From: Zeugodacus cucurbitae | Taxonomy: Eukaryota; Arthropoda; Insecta; Diptera; Tephritidae | NCBI RefSeq assembly: GCF_028554725.1 | Contig: NC_071671.1 | Coordinates: 8,490,001-8,554,000 of the forward strand | DNA: 64,000 bases | Reading direction: 5' to 3' | Shown here: positions 17,691 to 30,902 of the stretch, piece after piece | Numbering within the stretch: position 1 is the first letter of the stretch | Layout: the number at the start of each line of letters is the position of its first letter | Translations under genes and position numbers: made by a program | Notes under the pieces: model-generated | Database searches by the model: none | The model's input: the letters and a program-made list of their open reading frames with translations, nothing else | What the model was told of the DNA's origin: nothing

Positions 17691-19317
17691 TGTTGTATTA
17701 TCAGCTTGATGAAAGGCGCCGAAAAGTCTTTGTAATAAAAATTTGACCTTACTTTGAGTAGGACTTCCAACTCGATTGTTGGTTGATTATCAAAATAATG
17801 AAAATTGTATATTTTTCTATAAATACACACGATAAAGGTAATATTCTAAAAATCGACATTACAGTTTACAACATAATGTCAGTTATAAATGAATCTTTTG
17901 TATTTATCGAGAATTTACTTATTTACAAGCTGATATACACCAGTATACATGTATTTTTGCATATGTTTATACCCACATACATATTGATCGCGAATCGAGG
18001 CTTATTGAGAATACACGCTAGCAGAAGGCGAGTGGTTGTTGCACCGCAAAAATGTTTTCGCGGTAAACATTTATGGAGATAAATGGCCGACACCAACACG
18101 CTATGTTGCTGAAGTGGCACAACCGTTGTGACAACACGTTGGGCAGCAACGCATTTGGTTTTGGTGTGTGGTCGCCACTAAAATTGGCAACTACGTTAAC
18201 AATAGCGTTCAAGTTGCAGGAGAGCGAATAAAAAAATACATTTTCGATATTATCCGTAAAATATTAGCTATTAGCATTGTGATCCGTGCATTCCATATCT
18301 GGGGGCTTGAAAAATTAGATACCGATTGCGATCAATTTAAAACTAAATTAATATGATTTTCGACTCGACTACTGTTTATTACATTTTTATAAACACGATA
18401 ATTGTCAAAACAGATCATTGCTATTAGTATTTCTCAAATCAGGTTATGGCCATATAATACTATTGTCTCATATTCTTAAATTAGTAAATAAACATCAAAA
18501 CAATAAAGCTTTCGAAACCGGTTTGTTGTGGGAGTTGAAAAAATTACTTTATTACAAGGCATTCGAAACATGCTTCATATATTATCCTGAAAAAACGAAA
18601 AAATGGAAGATCATCATCAAGGAGTTTTGGTACAAGATATTGTCCTTTAAGGGATATTAACCACAAAAAGCTCATAAAGACAATAAAGTATGAATATACT
18701 GTTTCTGTGTACTTATTTGCATTTCTTTAAAATTTTTCCAGTATTTAATATCATATTATGGATGGATACGTGTTTATCTTCATGAAAAAGTACCATAAGT
18801 GTGAACTACACATATATGTAAAGGTTATAGGCATTAGTAGTGCCTGAAATTGTGTATGTTTGTATGTCTGTACACATATGATAACGGAAATGCTGTTTGT
18901 TTATCATTTCCTTCGCTTCCTCCTTTCGCTGGTAATGGCGGCATCCTCTATCAACTGTTGAATGCGATAAGGCGTGTGGCTGTTGAGTATGTATTTAGTA
19001 TATATGCAAAGAGTTGGATGTTGTATATAAGATCAGATATAAGCATTGAGGTTTTCGCATTCGATATCTGGGGGCTTGTTATATACCAATTTCACCCAAT
19101 TTAAAATTAAACTATTAAGATTTTCAACGTAGAATCATGTTTTTTATATTTTTACAAACAATTTTTTATTTCAGGTCATTCAGGTCCTATCAAGTCCTTC
19201 GACACTCTACACGAAGAAAATATAGCAAATGAGCCTGGGTTTGAAATTTTAGTGGCCTGAACTGATGTTTGCCTTATCTAATTTTGAACAATTACTATTT
19301 TTTATCCTACCCTAACT
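17691..19317. other. non-coding stretch
   Basis: AT-rich. Two segments near 18290 and 19050 share the phrase ATATCTGGGGGCTTG. They resemble internal sequence of the long DINE-1/HINE copies, so they may be old fragments. Open frames here look accidental. Confidence 0.45.
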
Positions 19318-19640
19318 CCGTCTCATCGGATGTGAACATTGTCCGTGCTTCTGCACCATGCATCAGAACTGGAATAATGAGCGACTTGCAGAGTTTGATT
19401 TTGGTTCGTCGAGAACTTTTGTACTTTGTACTTTTTAATTGCCTATTCAGTCCACTCGAGGCTGATATTGTTGGTGTTGTTGATGCTGTTTCCCAGATAG
19501 ACGAAATTAACTACAACTTCAAAGTTATGAGTGGACTCAACAGTGACGCATCCTGCGTGTGTGGGTGCAGAATAAACCCGAGGTAAGGTATGCTTGCCTA
19601 GACTTTGCAATAGCTGGTACAAAGTCTCTCGTCTGTGCGT
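19318..19640 (-). mobile_element. RTE-like LINE fragment
   Basis: Complement matches the segment of the 7.4-8.2 kb copy around YLGTSINN to AEAWTMSTSDET, but with an internal deletion (the RRITLANRCYFG region is missing) and stop codons. Confidence 0.75.
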
Positions 19641-19684
19641 GCTGGATAATATATTTCATGGCTTGAACTGAATTATATTACCTT

Positions 19685-20040
19685 TTATTTTCTAAGGAAC
19701 TGGCTATTCTTATCAAAAAGGGCACACAATTGCCCTCCAGTGCAGAGCAGTATGGAAAGGCTCAACTGGTAATAGCTTCGGCTACAAGGTCTTACCAGAG
19801 ACTTTAACCTGGTACCACGAGGAGCAGGAGCCCAGGGAGCTTTGCTTCTAACCTGCTCAATGGGATGGTCCTTCGGGGTGTTTTGTGGTGGCTGTGGTTT
19901 CAAATCCTAAATGCAGGCAGAGGGCCTTTGGTTACTCGGTGTGGAGTTACATGGTAACCGGGTGCCGGAACTAAAGCACGGCAAAGGTTTTAGATGGGCC
20001 TCGGCCCTACCAAGGTGGCATAAGTGTATCTATACCACAC
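19685..20040. other. GC-richer segment of unknown origin, possibly retroelement
   Basis: Noticeably richer in G and C than its surroundings and directly adjacent to a LINE fragment, which suggests it was part of a retroelement. I recognise no protein in it. Confidence 0.35.
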
Positions 20041-20074
20041 GCTAATTGCGATAACTGTTTGTTTGCTGACAGGT

Positions 20075-20560
20075 CTTGTCCTAATTCATCACCAGACCCA
20101 TTCGCTTCGCTTTCTTTTCCAGTCTGGAAAAAGCAGAACTAACGGCGCGGTTGTTAAGGTCAATGATATCAATTACCATCGGCGTACGCTAGCAGCTACT
20201 CTTATAGAAGACTATATCTTCTCTATTTAGCTCTGCAGCTCGTATTATTTTCTCCAGCAATAGATTGAAGAAGGCGCACGATAGTGAGCCACCCTTTCTG
20301 AAACATCGTTTTGTCGAAGAGCTCCTTCACGATCCTGACGAAGCTTTTGGTTTTGGATACCAAATTCAGACATATCGGCATAAAGGTGCCTTGCTTTTTC
20401 GTTCTGTCAAAAGCAGCTTTAAAATCGACTGAAAGATAGTGTGTGTCGATCATACTTTCATGGGTTTTCTCCAAGATTTGTCTGGTCTTTTGTAGATTTT
20501 CCAGGATCTAAAGGCACACTGATAAGGTCCAATCAGTCTATTCGATGGTGGGGTTTAGTC
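20075..20560 (-). mobile_element. RTE-like LINE fragment, reverse-transcriptase core
   Basis: On the complement, pieces such as LEKTHESMIDTHYLSVDFKA, FDRTKK and the degenerate FRKGGSLS correspond to the fingers and palm of the reverse transcriptase. The copy is frameshifted and truncated at both ends. Confidence 0.75.
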
Positions 20561-22200
20561 TTTCACACCGTACGCTCGTTAATACCTTGCGAAATATCTT
20601 CGATATTTAGACGATTAAAGCTGTCTTCGATATTAAACCATTTATAACGATTTGTCCGAATTAGATATTTATAGAAAATACTTATATTATTGAAAGGAAA
20701 AATCGTATTGTGATTTGTGATATGTATTCGTGTGGTTATGTCACACATAAGTTAACCAATTAAACATTTCTCCACATCCAGTGCAAATACAATATTCATG
20801 GCGGTTTTCAAAGGAGAAAGAGAGAGTGGGTAGTGGCATGCACATAGATATTGTGTGGCACTTATAGTGTAATGTCTGGTGAGCGTTTTTGGCACAATTG
20901 CCACTTTCTTGTTTGATGCGATTCGTTGTCGTTTGTGCGAACTGTTGCAGCTGTCCAAACTTGGAATTAACAGAAAAAGGCTGCCGCCACCCCAAGCACC
21001 ATAACCACTATGCACTATGAGGCAATTGGTTGTTGCTATTGTTGTAGCTGTGAGTTTTTTACGAGTTTGTAACATGTGACGCCGACAACTGCTGCGACGA
21101 ACTCTCTGCCACAGTTATCAAAACAACTGCAGTAGAATCTTGTTGATTGCCAATGGCGTGGATGGGTACGATTATGAGCTTCGCTGGCATGGCGTTTTAC
21201 TGAATGCTTTATTGGGTGGCGTTTCGCAAGCGTGGGTCAGCGTCAGCTGCAACAAATTGTGTATGGCTGGTGTCGCCAAGCATGGTTTGCCGTCAAAAGC
21301 GAGTCATAGAGGTCTGCGCTACCAAAAAAATAGAAATGAAATAAAATAATGTAAATACGGGAGAGGAAAGAGATCTATAAAGTGAAGAAAAAAACATAAA
21401 ACAAAATAATCAATTAGAAGACTTTCTTCTAGCCAACGTCATATTGTTTCTTCTACTTGAAATTTACTGTTTGAGTGGTCACATTTACTTCAATATTTTC
21501 GGTTCTGACTCCTTAATGCTCAACCGTCTGGAAATATTTTTCCGACTGAAATGTGAATTTAGCATTAAAAAACGACAATTATTTTACCTAAAAAAAAAAC
21601 AATTAGAATTTCACCATTTTGTTAATTTTTGGTATTTTTCAAAAATCATAGGAAATACCTTCAACTTTAATAACCTTCTTGTATTTTTTGTTTCAGCTAC
21701 TTATTCGGCCGGAATCATGTCAGCGGTTGGAGAACTTTTTTTTGGCACCTTCGAAGACAGCTCATAACTCCGTTTTTTTTCAATATTTGTGTAAAATCTT
21801 AAAATATAGCTAAAAATATCCAAAACACTTCGCATCTTTCGATCGAGTACTTTCTTTTCGAAAAATTTACGAAAATCACCTAATTTTTCATGGGTTACAC
21901 TGGTATAGCCCCTTAAGTTATTGGTTCCAAAGTGACGCTACCTCAGCTATGTTTGCTTTCAAAGTGATTCTTATGGTCTCATAATTTATTGTTGGTACAA
22001 AAAACATTTGACTGAAGCAATATTTTCAACAAAAAAAAAAAAACGTTTGAAAGAATTAAAAAACTACCAATTTCTCAATTCAACTGTCCAGTTATTGGAA
22101 GTAATTATTTCTGATTATTATTATTAAAATATATCTTCATATCTACATACATATTATACAACTTTTATAAAAAGTGTTAGAGTGATCGGATTAAGTTCAA
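20561..22200. other. non-coding stretch
   Basis: No gene recognised. The frame at 21140-21349 (69 codons) has no known motif and no splice context. Poly(A)/poly(T) runs occur at 21590 and 22030. Confidence 0.45.
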
Positions 22201-22204
22201 ATAT

Positions 22205-22815
22205 GCGCCGTTTCGTTATTTGCGAAGAACTTGGACAGCCACTTTTCACAAGACTCTTTTGAGTTCAACTTTACACCATCAAGGGCGTTCGCCATGGACA
22301 GGAACAGGTGGTAATCAGTTGACGCTATGTCCGGGCTATATGGTGGATGCGATAAAACCTACCATCCGAGCTCACATAGCTTCTGACGAGTCATCAACGA
22401 AGTGGGTGGTCTGGCGTTGCCCTGGTGGAACACTACACTCTTTCTGTTGCTCAATTCTGGACGCTTCTGGTCGAACGCCTGCTTCAAGCGGTCCAGTTGT
22501 TCGCAATAGATGGTAGAATGTAGCATCTGGCCATATGGGAGCAGCTCATAGTGGATGATTCCCTTCCAATCCCACCAAATACACAGCAAAACCTTCCTGG
22601 CCGTCAATACCGGCTTGGCCACTATTTGGGACGATTCACCGGGCTTCGACTACGAACGTTTTCGCTTGATATTGTCGTATTTGATCCATTTTTCGTCGCC
22701 AGTCACTATCAGCTTCAAAAATGGGTCGAGTTCGTTCCGTTTCAACAGCATATCGCAGACGTTGATTCTGTACAGAAATCATTTTATTTTCCTACAAAAT
22801 GTAGAATAAAATAGC
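22205..22815 (-). mobile_element. mariner transposase remnant
   Basis: Complement encodes IVTGDEKWIKYDNIKRKR, VLLCIWWDWKGIIHYELLPY, VVFHQGNARPPTSLMTRQKL and finally KLNSKESCEKWLSKFFAN. The catalytic Asp after HQ is changed to Gly (HQG for HQD), and the third catalytic block is damaged. No inverted repeats identified. Confidence 0.88.
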
Positions 22816-24110
22816 TTTAAATCTCCATGTCTCTTCTATGAAGGTCCTCGCATAGATTCTGAAGAGTCCTTAAGCCTAGTAAAGAAGTGCTGAGTAGTTA
22901 CAGGTTATGTTCTCTACCAGTCCAACAAGCCAAGCACACTCTTTTATCATTCCTAAGTTGTACAAATTTCTATTTCAAGAATTTTCAATTTGTTTTCGCA
23001 TTAGCAAAGGAGTTTTGTCAGTCCAGTTGAAATTTTATTTCGTATTGATTGTCGCCAGCGCCGTTCTCCCAAGCACTTGCTCCCACCCAATCCATTACGA
23101 TTGTTATTGCAAAATTTATGTTGTTGTAATTTCTCAACTACTGTTGTGCGACGGCGTTCATGTTGCTGGTTTTAGTGGTTAGCTGCGTACATTTGCTGCT
23201 ACTGCAGCAACACCACCGCACTCTTCACCCACAACGGCACACAAAGCATGTTGTCGGCGAACACGTGCTGTTGTGGTGAAGGTGGTCGGCGAGGTGTACA
23301 CGTGTTTCACACTCATGTCAGCCAACGCATTTACATACGCACATATGTATGGATGTACATATATGTGTATGTATGTAGGTGTGTGTGTTTATGCGCTTCG
23401 GTGTGCTGGTGCGTGTGCGCAAAATTTTTCGCACCATCTCACTTGTTTTCAGGTGAAACACGGTTTGGCTCGTTGTGTGCGGGGAATATTACATATTTCG
23501 TTAATGTGCCTCCAACATGTTCGACAAATTGTGGATGCCACAGATGCGTCGTACAGTATTTATAGTTGCAGCAACTGCCAAAAACGCTTATGAACGAATA
23601 TAAATTTTAGCGCAAAATAGAAACATTGGCAACATACAACTCTCAATCAATTACGCCGTTTTGTATAAAATTGAGTGTAAAATGTTTTAATTGAGCGCGA
23701 CATCTATGTGGGTATATAGACTACTATAGTTGTCTAGCGGTTGGTAGCTCTCTCATACTAAACCAATAAACGTAATTCGATCAAAAAAGACAAAAATATT
23801 CATGATGCAGTGTGAAATAACCACGCCCAACCCATTTATAGGGTGTATTCAAAGCTTCATAAAGTACGATAATTGTCTAACGAACCACTATCAACCGTTA
23901 TATTATATGTATATATTTTAAGAGGGCATCTTATACCAATAATAATGAGATCTGGCGGCGATTTGATAAAAACAGTCAAATTTTCTCTGGCACCGATTAA
24001 CAGACAGTTAATATTATGATTTTCGAACCTCAAATTTCAGATATTGATATACACATATTTCACTTTAGAGGTTTACGTCAACAGATAAGTCGACATACGG
24101 TCGTGACAAA
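22816..24110. other. non-coding stretch
   Basis: Contains a TATG-rich microsatellite near 23340-23390. No coding sequence recognised. Confidence 0.45.
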
Positions 24111-24298
24111 GGCTCAACCCACACCGGATTAGTCAAAAACGTCTTTGACTAATAAGACACAAAAACGTATTTTGCTCTAGCCCAACACAAGCGAGCATGC
24201 GTTTTGTTTTTTGTGTGGGTTGTCACATATGAAGCTATGTGAGGTTGTGTTATCAGACAAGAAAATACGTCTTGACTAATGCCACACCGCATTGAGCC
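24111..24298. mobile_element. small inverted-repeat element (MITE-like), 188 bp
   Basis: Both ends begin GGCTCAA and later share ATTAGTCAA in inverted orientation (left 24111-24145, right complement 24298-24262). No target duplication is clear and no coding capacity exists. Confidence 0.55.
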
Positions 24299-24309
24299 TA
24301 ACACCATAG

Positions 24310-24704
24310 AAGAGGCATCGGACGAATTTCAGATTCGATATTCGTACGAAGTTCATCAATCAGCGCTGGCTTGTTGGCATTGATCATAGACTTGACGTTG
24401 CCCTACAGGAAATAGTCTAACAACGTCAAATCGCACGACCGTGGCACCCAATTGACTGGGCCATTTTGTGAGATAACACGTTCACTAAATTTGGTTTTTA
24501 ATAAATCGATTGTGATATTCGCTGTGTGTCTTGTGGCGCCGTCCGGTTGGTACCACATGGTGTCCAAGTTCATTTATTCACTTCGGGCCAAAAATATTCG
24601 GTTATCATTGAGCGGTAGCGATTTCCATTCACAGTAACGGTCCCGTCTTGATCATCACGGAAGAAGTACGATATAATGACCCATAAACCGCACGAAACCG
24701 TAAT
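24310..24704 (-). mobile_element. mariner remnant interrupted by HINE copy B
   Basis: Complement shows the catalytic-domain region corresponding to TVNGNRYRSM, the W-Q-D block (degenerate) and a CDFT/LDYF-like block, similar to the copy at 5999-6619 but decayed. It stops at CCGTAATTTT, where copy B begins. A homologous uninterrupted stretch lies at 58970-59125. Confidence 0.75.
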
Positions 24705-25884
24705 TTTTATACTCTCGCAACAAAGTTGCTAAAGAGAGTATTATAGTTTTGTTCACATACCGGTTGTTTGTAACACCCAAAACTAAACGAGTTAGATATA
24801 GGATTATATATACCAAAGTGATCAGGGTGAAGAGTGGAGTTCAAATCCGAATGTCTGTCTGTCCGTCCGTCTGTGCAAGCTGTAACTTGAGTAAAAGTTA
24901 AGATATCTTGATGAAACTTGGCACAATTATTTCTTGGCACCATAGGAAGGTTGCTTTCCAAAATGAGCAAAATCGGACCACTGCCACGCCCACAAAATGG
25001 CGAAAACCGAAAACACACAAAGTGCCATAACTAAGCCATAAATAAAGCCAGAAATAAAATTTGGTATGAAGGATCGCACTATGAAGGGGCATATTTGGAT
25101 GTAATTTTTTTGGGGAAGTGGGCGTGGCCCCGCCCCCAAATAGGTTTTTTGTACATATCTCGCAAACCTATAGAGCTGTATAAACCAAACTTTCTACAGT
25201 CGTTTTTTTTAGCCACTTCTTAATACAGTTCAAAAATGAAAGAAATCGGATAATAACCACGCCCACCTCCCATACAAAGGTTAGGTTGAAAATTACTAAA
25301 AGTGGGTTAACTCACTAACGAAAAACGTCAGAAACACTAAATCTCACATAAGAAATGGCAGATGAAAGCTGCACTCAGATTTTTTTTACAAAATGGAAAA
25401 TGGGCGTGGCGTCGCCCACTCGACAGGAACTACTCGACCGATTTCAATGAAACTTGGTTTGTAATAGTTTCCTTACATCCCAATGATATGTTGTGAAAAA
25501 AGGCCAAATCGATTCACAACCACGCCTACTTCCTATATACTAGAACTTTGAAGACGATCTGAATCGTTTACTTTACAATATATAAAGTAAGCACTATTGA
25601 AGATATCGGTGCAGAACTTTGCACAAATACTATGTGTATAGTGCATCATTCTAAAATTCGCCAAAATCGGACCATGGGTTTTCAAGGCCCCATATATCGA
25701 ACATGAGGACATCGATGCTTCTAAACTAATATTAGGGTTTCCAACTTTTAATAGACTTTATACAATATATATGACGAATATGTGGGTCAAATTGTGTATT
25801 ATATAATATAAATAAAGTTAAATAAATAAATTGCGATAGTATAAAATGTTCGGTTACACCCGAACTTAGCCCTTCCTTACTTGT
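24705..25884 (+). mobile_element. DINE-1/HINE-type repeat, copy B
   Basis: Same structure as copy A: TTTTATACTCTCGCAA start, GTCTGTCTGTCCGTCCGTC microsatellite near 24853, inverted TTGCGATAGTATA near the end, the GTTCGG/CCGAAC hairpin, and CCTTACTTG terminus. Inserted in a mariner remnant. Confidence 0.88.
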
Positions 25885-27135
25885 TTTCATCTCAGAATGT
25901 ATCTCCCCTGGTAATATATGTATCTAATCTAATCTTGACGTCTCTACTCTGGCCGAAATATTTACCCTGGTATTCAGAAAAGTAATGAAATATGTACTAT
26001 ATGTGTAAAGTGAATTGCCCTTACGTGAATAGATAAATAAATGGGACAAAAATCATAACACAGAGGTTTCATTAAAAAAAAAAAAAAAATCCAAAGTCGT
26101 AGAATCACTCACTTAAAATATTTTATCAGAATTAAGTTAACATGTATCCAATTTACCTAGAGCAAATTATTAAAAATATAAACCGATATATTTTCCGTCA
26201 TATATTTGAATGAACATTTTTAATGTATCATAATGTCGCAGTAACAACATTTTGTGCATACATACAAATATATACATATATGTATGTAATAGAGCATGTG
26301 TATTGCTGTGTTAAACGCCTCTTCCCCGTTCTCGTACTTTTACTTAATACTTTATGTTGCTACAACATCTATGAATGCATTTCAGCAACAGGAGCTGTTT
26401 CTTTTCAACAAGTCCATTGCAAACAAGACAATAGCTGTTGCAAGAAACCCAAAAACAACAACATAGCAATTATTTCATAGGTTCATAAGTAGTGCGTGAG
26501 GAAGATTTTCCATAAGAATTTACCTCCCCAAAAAGCTTTGCAACTGACAGTTTCATAATTACGTATTCAAAATCTTAAATAACTAAAATTTTGCAACGCA
26601 CCCCACTGCTTCCGGCCCAGTTACTACCCTTCCGCAGCATTTCTGCTAAGCCAATCTGCTCCGAGCAGGCAATAACATGCATCTTCGTCGAAATGGTTTT
26701 ACATTACGGTTACGTGGTTGGTGTGCCAGTTTGACGTGTTTGCGTTCCATTTTGGTAGAATTTTTCATTCTTCATTGGATTTGTTTATATTCTTCATTAT
26801 CCAGAGAGTAACCGTTTTTGGGGGACTTGAGGTTTACACCAGAAGGCCAGGGATAAGCCTTCTTAAAAGTAATCGTTCAGGAAGAAATATGTACGAGTAT
26901 TTGATTTCTGAATACGAAATGCATCACTAAACGAACTGAAAAAATTGTTATGGGAATACGGACCGAAATTTATTTACTTAAATAGTTCTAAATTTGTTCT
27001 AAAAATTAATGCGAATAAAATGAACGAAGTTGGATTATTATTGCTAAGCGAAATTCTCAACGGATCACTGCAATATATTTCATGCGGTGTCTGTAATTTC
27101 ACCACCTGGTTAGTTCAAAGTCAACATATATGGGG
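25885..27135. other. non-coding stretch
   Basis: The first ~30 bases may continue the interrupted mariner. The remainder is AT-rich with no recognisable gene. Confidence 0.45.
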
Positions 27136-27855
27136 ACAGTCCAGTGGCAAACAAGGCAATATCCTCTTTCTACATATCGTTCCAAAGTTTCTTGTGACAG
27201 GGCAGCAGTGTTGCCAAAAATAAGCGACTTCACTTCTGCTGAGTGCCAGGCCACAAGGGCATCGAGGGTATCTATGTAGGTAGTGGACGAGATTGCCAAG
27301 AGATGCGTAAAACTGTCAACTGAAAGCGTGATCGACGTAGGTAAACCCATGATGATTTCGACATGAACTTTATTATCAAAAGTTCGAAGCGCACTGGAAG
27401 GATCTGCCGGAATGCAAAACTGGAAATGTTATTTATAAAGCGGTAGATCAGAAGTACACGAAATTCCTACTGACGCTCGATAGATAGAAGTATAGGAACA
27501 TGGTCGGCAAACTGACTGGTTACAGTCTGGTCGCGGCGCACGGCTACAAGATGGAGCTAACAGTTCGCGAAGACTGCAGTAAAAGTCAAAAGCAAGGTAC
27601 CAGAGAAACAATGGCACATTTCTTGTGTGCTTGTCCTACATTGTAAAAGCAACGGCTTCAGCATTTGGGGAATTCATAGTTTGATAATATGGGAGATATC
27701 GTTAGTGTAACTACTTAACCTTTTGAAATGCATTCTAATGGATGACTACTACACATTGACTACATACGTGACGGCACTCCATCTGGAGTGGTCGCAAAGC
27801 ACCAATACTGGTGTATATGTGGCCTTCAGACCTACTAGACTAACCTAACCTAATC
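27136..27855 (+). mobile_element. LINE 3' part, RNase H-like region, CTAACC tail
   Basis: Frames read CWVPGHKGIEG-like sequence (degenerate), then a Cys-His-like region near 27600 (WHISCVLVL), and the element ends in CTAACCTAACCTAATC. Relatives with the same tail are at 41.4 and 57.2 kb. Frameshifted and 5'-truncated. Confidence 0.65.
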
Positions 27856-28224
27856 TACCTTCAACTTCGGTATCTTATCAACTAATAATAGTTATATTAT
27901 CTTGGATACTGTTTGTGTTGGAACAAATAGGTTGACAAAAATTCCTCTTAGTTGTATCCTCCGCGCGGGTGTCAACTGGGCAATGGGTGGCGCTGTTGCA
28001 CTGTCGTGGATTCAAGCTGCCCATTTGGCTGGCTAAGACATGACAGTGGTGGCAAAACTATTTAAAAGAGTCATCTTCTTGTGGTGGTAGGTGAAAGTAT
28101 ACAGCGATTTCATACATTGCTTTATAGACAGACTTAATGAAACCTAATTTGGTTTTGTATTTTAGACACACAGAGTCACATAAGAGTCAATTTAATACTA
28201 ATAACGATATTCCGATTTCGATAT

Positions 28225-28965
28225 CATCGGAAGCAACAACCGCGCCGTTTGTTCTGCTTTTTACAGGCTGGATAAGGAAGCGAAGCGTATGGGTCTGGTG
28301 GTGAATGAGGACAACAAACAGTCAGCGCACTCGCGTCTCACACGTCACTAATGACAGTCATAACTTTGAAGTAGTAGATAGTTTCGTCTACTTGGGAACC
28401 AGCGTTAACAACATCAACAATGTCAGCCTCGAAATCCAACGCAGAATCACTCTTGCCAACAGGTGCTACTTTGGACTGAGTAGGCAATTGAAAAGTAAAG
28501 TCCTCTCTCGATGAACAAAAACTAAACTCTACAATTCTCTCATCATTCCCGTCCTATTTTATGGTGAAGAAACGTGGACGATGTCAACATCCGATGAGAC
28601 GACTCTTGGGGTCTTCGAGAGAAAGGTTTTGCGCAAGATTTATGGTCCTCTAAACATTGGCAACGGCGAATACCGCAGACGATGGATCAATGAGCTGTAC
28701 GATTTATACGACGACATTGACATAGTTCATCGATTAAAAAGACAGCGGCTACGCTGGATAGGTCATGTTGTACGGATGGATGAAAACACTCCAGCTCTGA
28801 AAGTGTGCGATGCAGTACCCGCCGAAAGAAGCCGAGGCAGAGGGAGACCTCCACTCCAATGGAAGGATCAAGTGGAAAGTGACCTGTCTTCATTTGGTGT
28901 TTCCAGTTGGCGCCAAAAAGCAAAAAGGAGGAACGAGTGGGGCGCTCTGGTGGATTAGGCTATAT
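28225..28965 (+). mobile_element. RTE-like LINE fragment
   Basis: Begins at the YADD-like region (degenerate) followed by MGLVVNEDNKQ, then NFEVVDSFVYLGTSVNNINN, RRITLANRCYFGLSRQLKSK, MSTSDETTLGVFERKVLRKI and QRLRWIGHVVRMDEN. A single stop (TGA) replaces Arg in SRRTK. Close relative of the 7.4 kb copy, with a deletion after NEDNKQ. Confidence 0.88.
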
Positions 28966-30370
28966 GTTCTTACGCCAAATATATATATAACGATAGCAAA
29001 ATGTATCAGACTTGTTGAGAACTAAAAGAGAAGAGAGAAATTAAATATTTTCCTTGGCCTAGTTACATATGTAAGTTGTGAAAGTCCATGCTTTAGTTTT
29101 ATTGGTATACGCGTAAAGTTGGTATTGGTGAATGATTGATGAATACAGTATTGTTGATTTCATCAGAGGCTTACATTATTGTAACAAACAAAATTATGTC
29201 GAAAGCATCGTAGTATGAAAAACGCGAACTGTCAAAGGCAAGCATCGTTAGCCGCATAAAAGTTTTGCAACACTAACAACAACCTGAAAGCAGAATCAAT
29301 AATCGGTATTTTTACGGTACACACACATACAACATCAAACTAACGGTATATACTACACAACAACTGCTGTCATTTGCTCTTTGACAGCTAGTAACAGCGC
29401 TGCCATTTGTGGTGCTGATTTACAGGTGGCACATTGGACTGTGCTACAGTAAAACACGAAAAGCAAAGTAAAATTGTAATCAGCAACACCAGCAGCAGCC
29501 GACCAGCAGCAGCCGACAACAGACTTTTCACTTGCTTTTCCTGTGTACGCCGCTCGCCAGCAAACAGTAAACAGCGAACCAGCGGTGGCGAAACCAACCT
29601 GTCATTGCAGCTGACAGCGATCAGCACCCCAACATCGGCAACAATAACAAAAAGAACAGCATGATTAACAATGCCAACAGTGGCACAACAACACAAACAG
29701 CAACAACAATAATAGTGGAAATATTTTCAATGCCCAGCTTTTTTCACATTTTGCAATGAGGTGAAATGAAATTATTTAATTACTCAAGCTCAAGAATGAC
29801 AGCAACAGCGGGAGCAACAGCTTCAGCAACAAGAACAGCCGACAACATTGCTGCTTCAGCAATGCGGCACAATGAGAGCGAAGAACAAATGCTGCCATCA
29901 GCAGAGATTTCTACCAGTACAAAGGGAAATGCGGAGTGAATGAATCCGTTACGAATATTGCTGTTGTGTTGTGTGTTTTCCTCTCCCGTCAACGACAAAT
30001 AATACTTTGCTCTTGGAAATCTGAGCAGTGAATGGTTCAATCGAATGTGGTAAGCGAATTATTTAAAATGTTTAACTAATCTTTAAAGCAGTGGCAATAA
30101 TTTTAATGGAAAATCAGATGAACATGTTACGAAGAAAATAAATAAATATGGAGCTTAAGTTCGAGTTCAAAATCGAAAAATTTTACTAAACTGCCACACA
30201 TGTCAGCCGATAACCACGTATACAGTATAAACTCAACCGGAAGGATGAAGATCGCTATATTGAGCGGTTTCTTTTACACTTGAGATAATATTTGTATTTT
30301 TAACTATTGGACATGTGAGACTGGTTTATCTTTCTTGTAATTTAATTTAACGTGACCATCACCATAATCC
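28966..30370. other. non-coding stretch with CAG/CAA-rich parts
   Basis: At 29480-29520 and 29690-29830 there are CAGCAG and CAACAA runs in ordinary, non-repetitive surroundings. Open frames on both strands follow these repeats and look accidental. Confidence 0.45.
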
Positions 30371-30374
30371 ACAA

Positions 30375-30902
30375 AAACCTTCGAGTTAGACAGACTTCGA
30401 ATTATAGAGTTTTCGTTAAAACATAAAATTTCAAAAAACTGTAAAATATAGGTTTATATCCAGCCTTATTTATTTACTTCGCATAAAGTTTTATTTAAAG
30501 AGTTTAAAACATGTATTCTGTAATTTTGTTTTTTGCAGTTTGCTATTAATGGGTCTTGACGTCTATATCTCATGCCTTTGTTAGATGATTTATGCAATCC
30601 ATAAGTGTAATATTATATTTTTTGTACGCCACCGTACAACATAGAGGGACTCTTTTAAAAATCTGCCTCGATGGTAAAATTTTAAATTTTGTATTATGTC
30701 CTGACCAAAAAGTTCGATTTATGGAAAGAAATTTGTATGAAAGTTGCCTTCTATTGCGTCTTCAAAAGTTCGAGTTATGGAGAACTTCGAGTTATAGAAA
30801 TTCGAGTTAGGGAAGGAAATTTGTATGAAATTTGACCTCTAAACGCTATTGCCAATTCAAGTCCTCGAGTTATGGAGAACTTCGAGTTATAGAAGTTTCA
30901 CT
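30375..30902. mobile_element. possible terminal region of a pogo/Tigger-like element
   Basis: Contains several copies of TTCGAGTTAT(A/G)GA and ends GAGTTATAGAAGTTTCACTG followed by TA. Repeated TTCGAGTTATAG-type blocks ending in CACTG are known from termini of pogo-like elements in insects. No opposite end with CAGTGAAAC and no transposase were found, so this is a guess. Confidence 0.4.

Noticed and set aside
18418..18660. 80-codon frame with repeated KAFET
   Set aside because: Lysine-rich product of AT-rich DNA; a short internal repeat explains the pattern.
21140..21349. 69-codon frame with a plausible amino-acid composition
   Set aside because: No known motif, no splice signals in useful positions and no neighbouring coding sequence.
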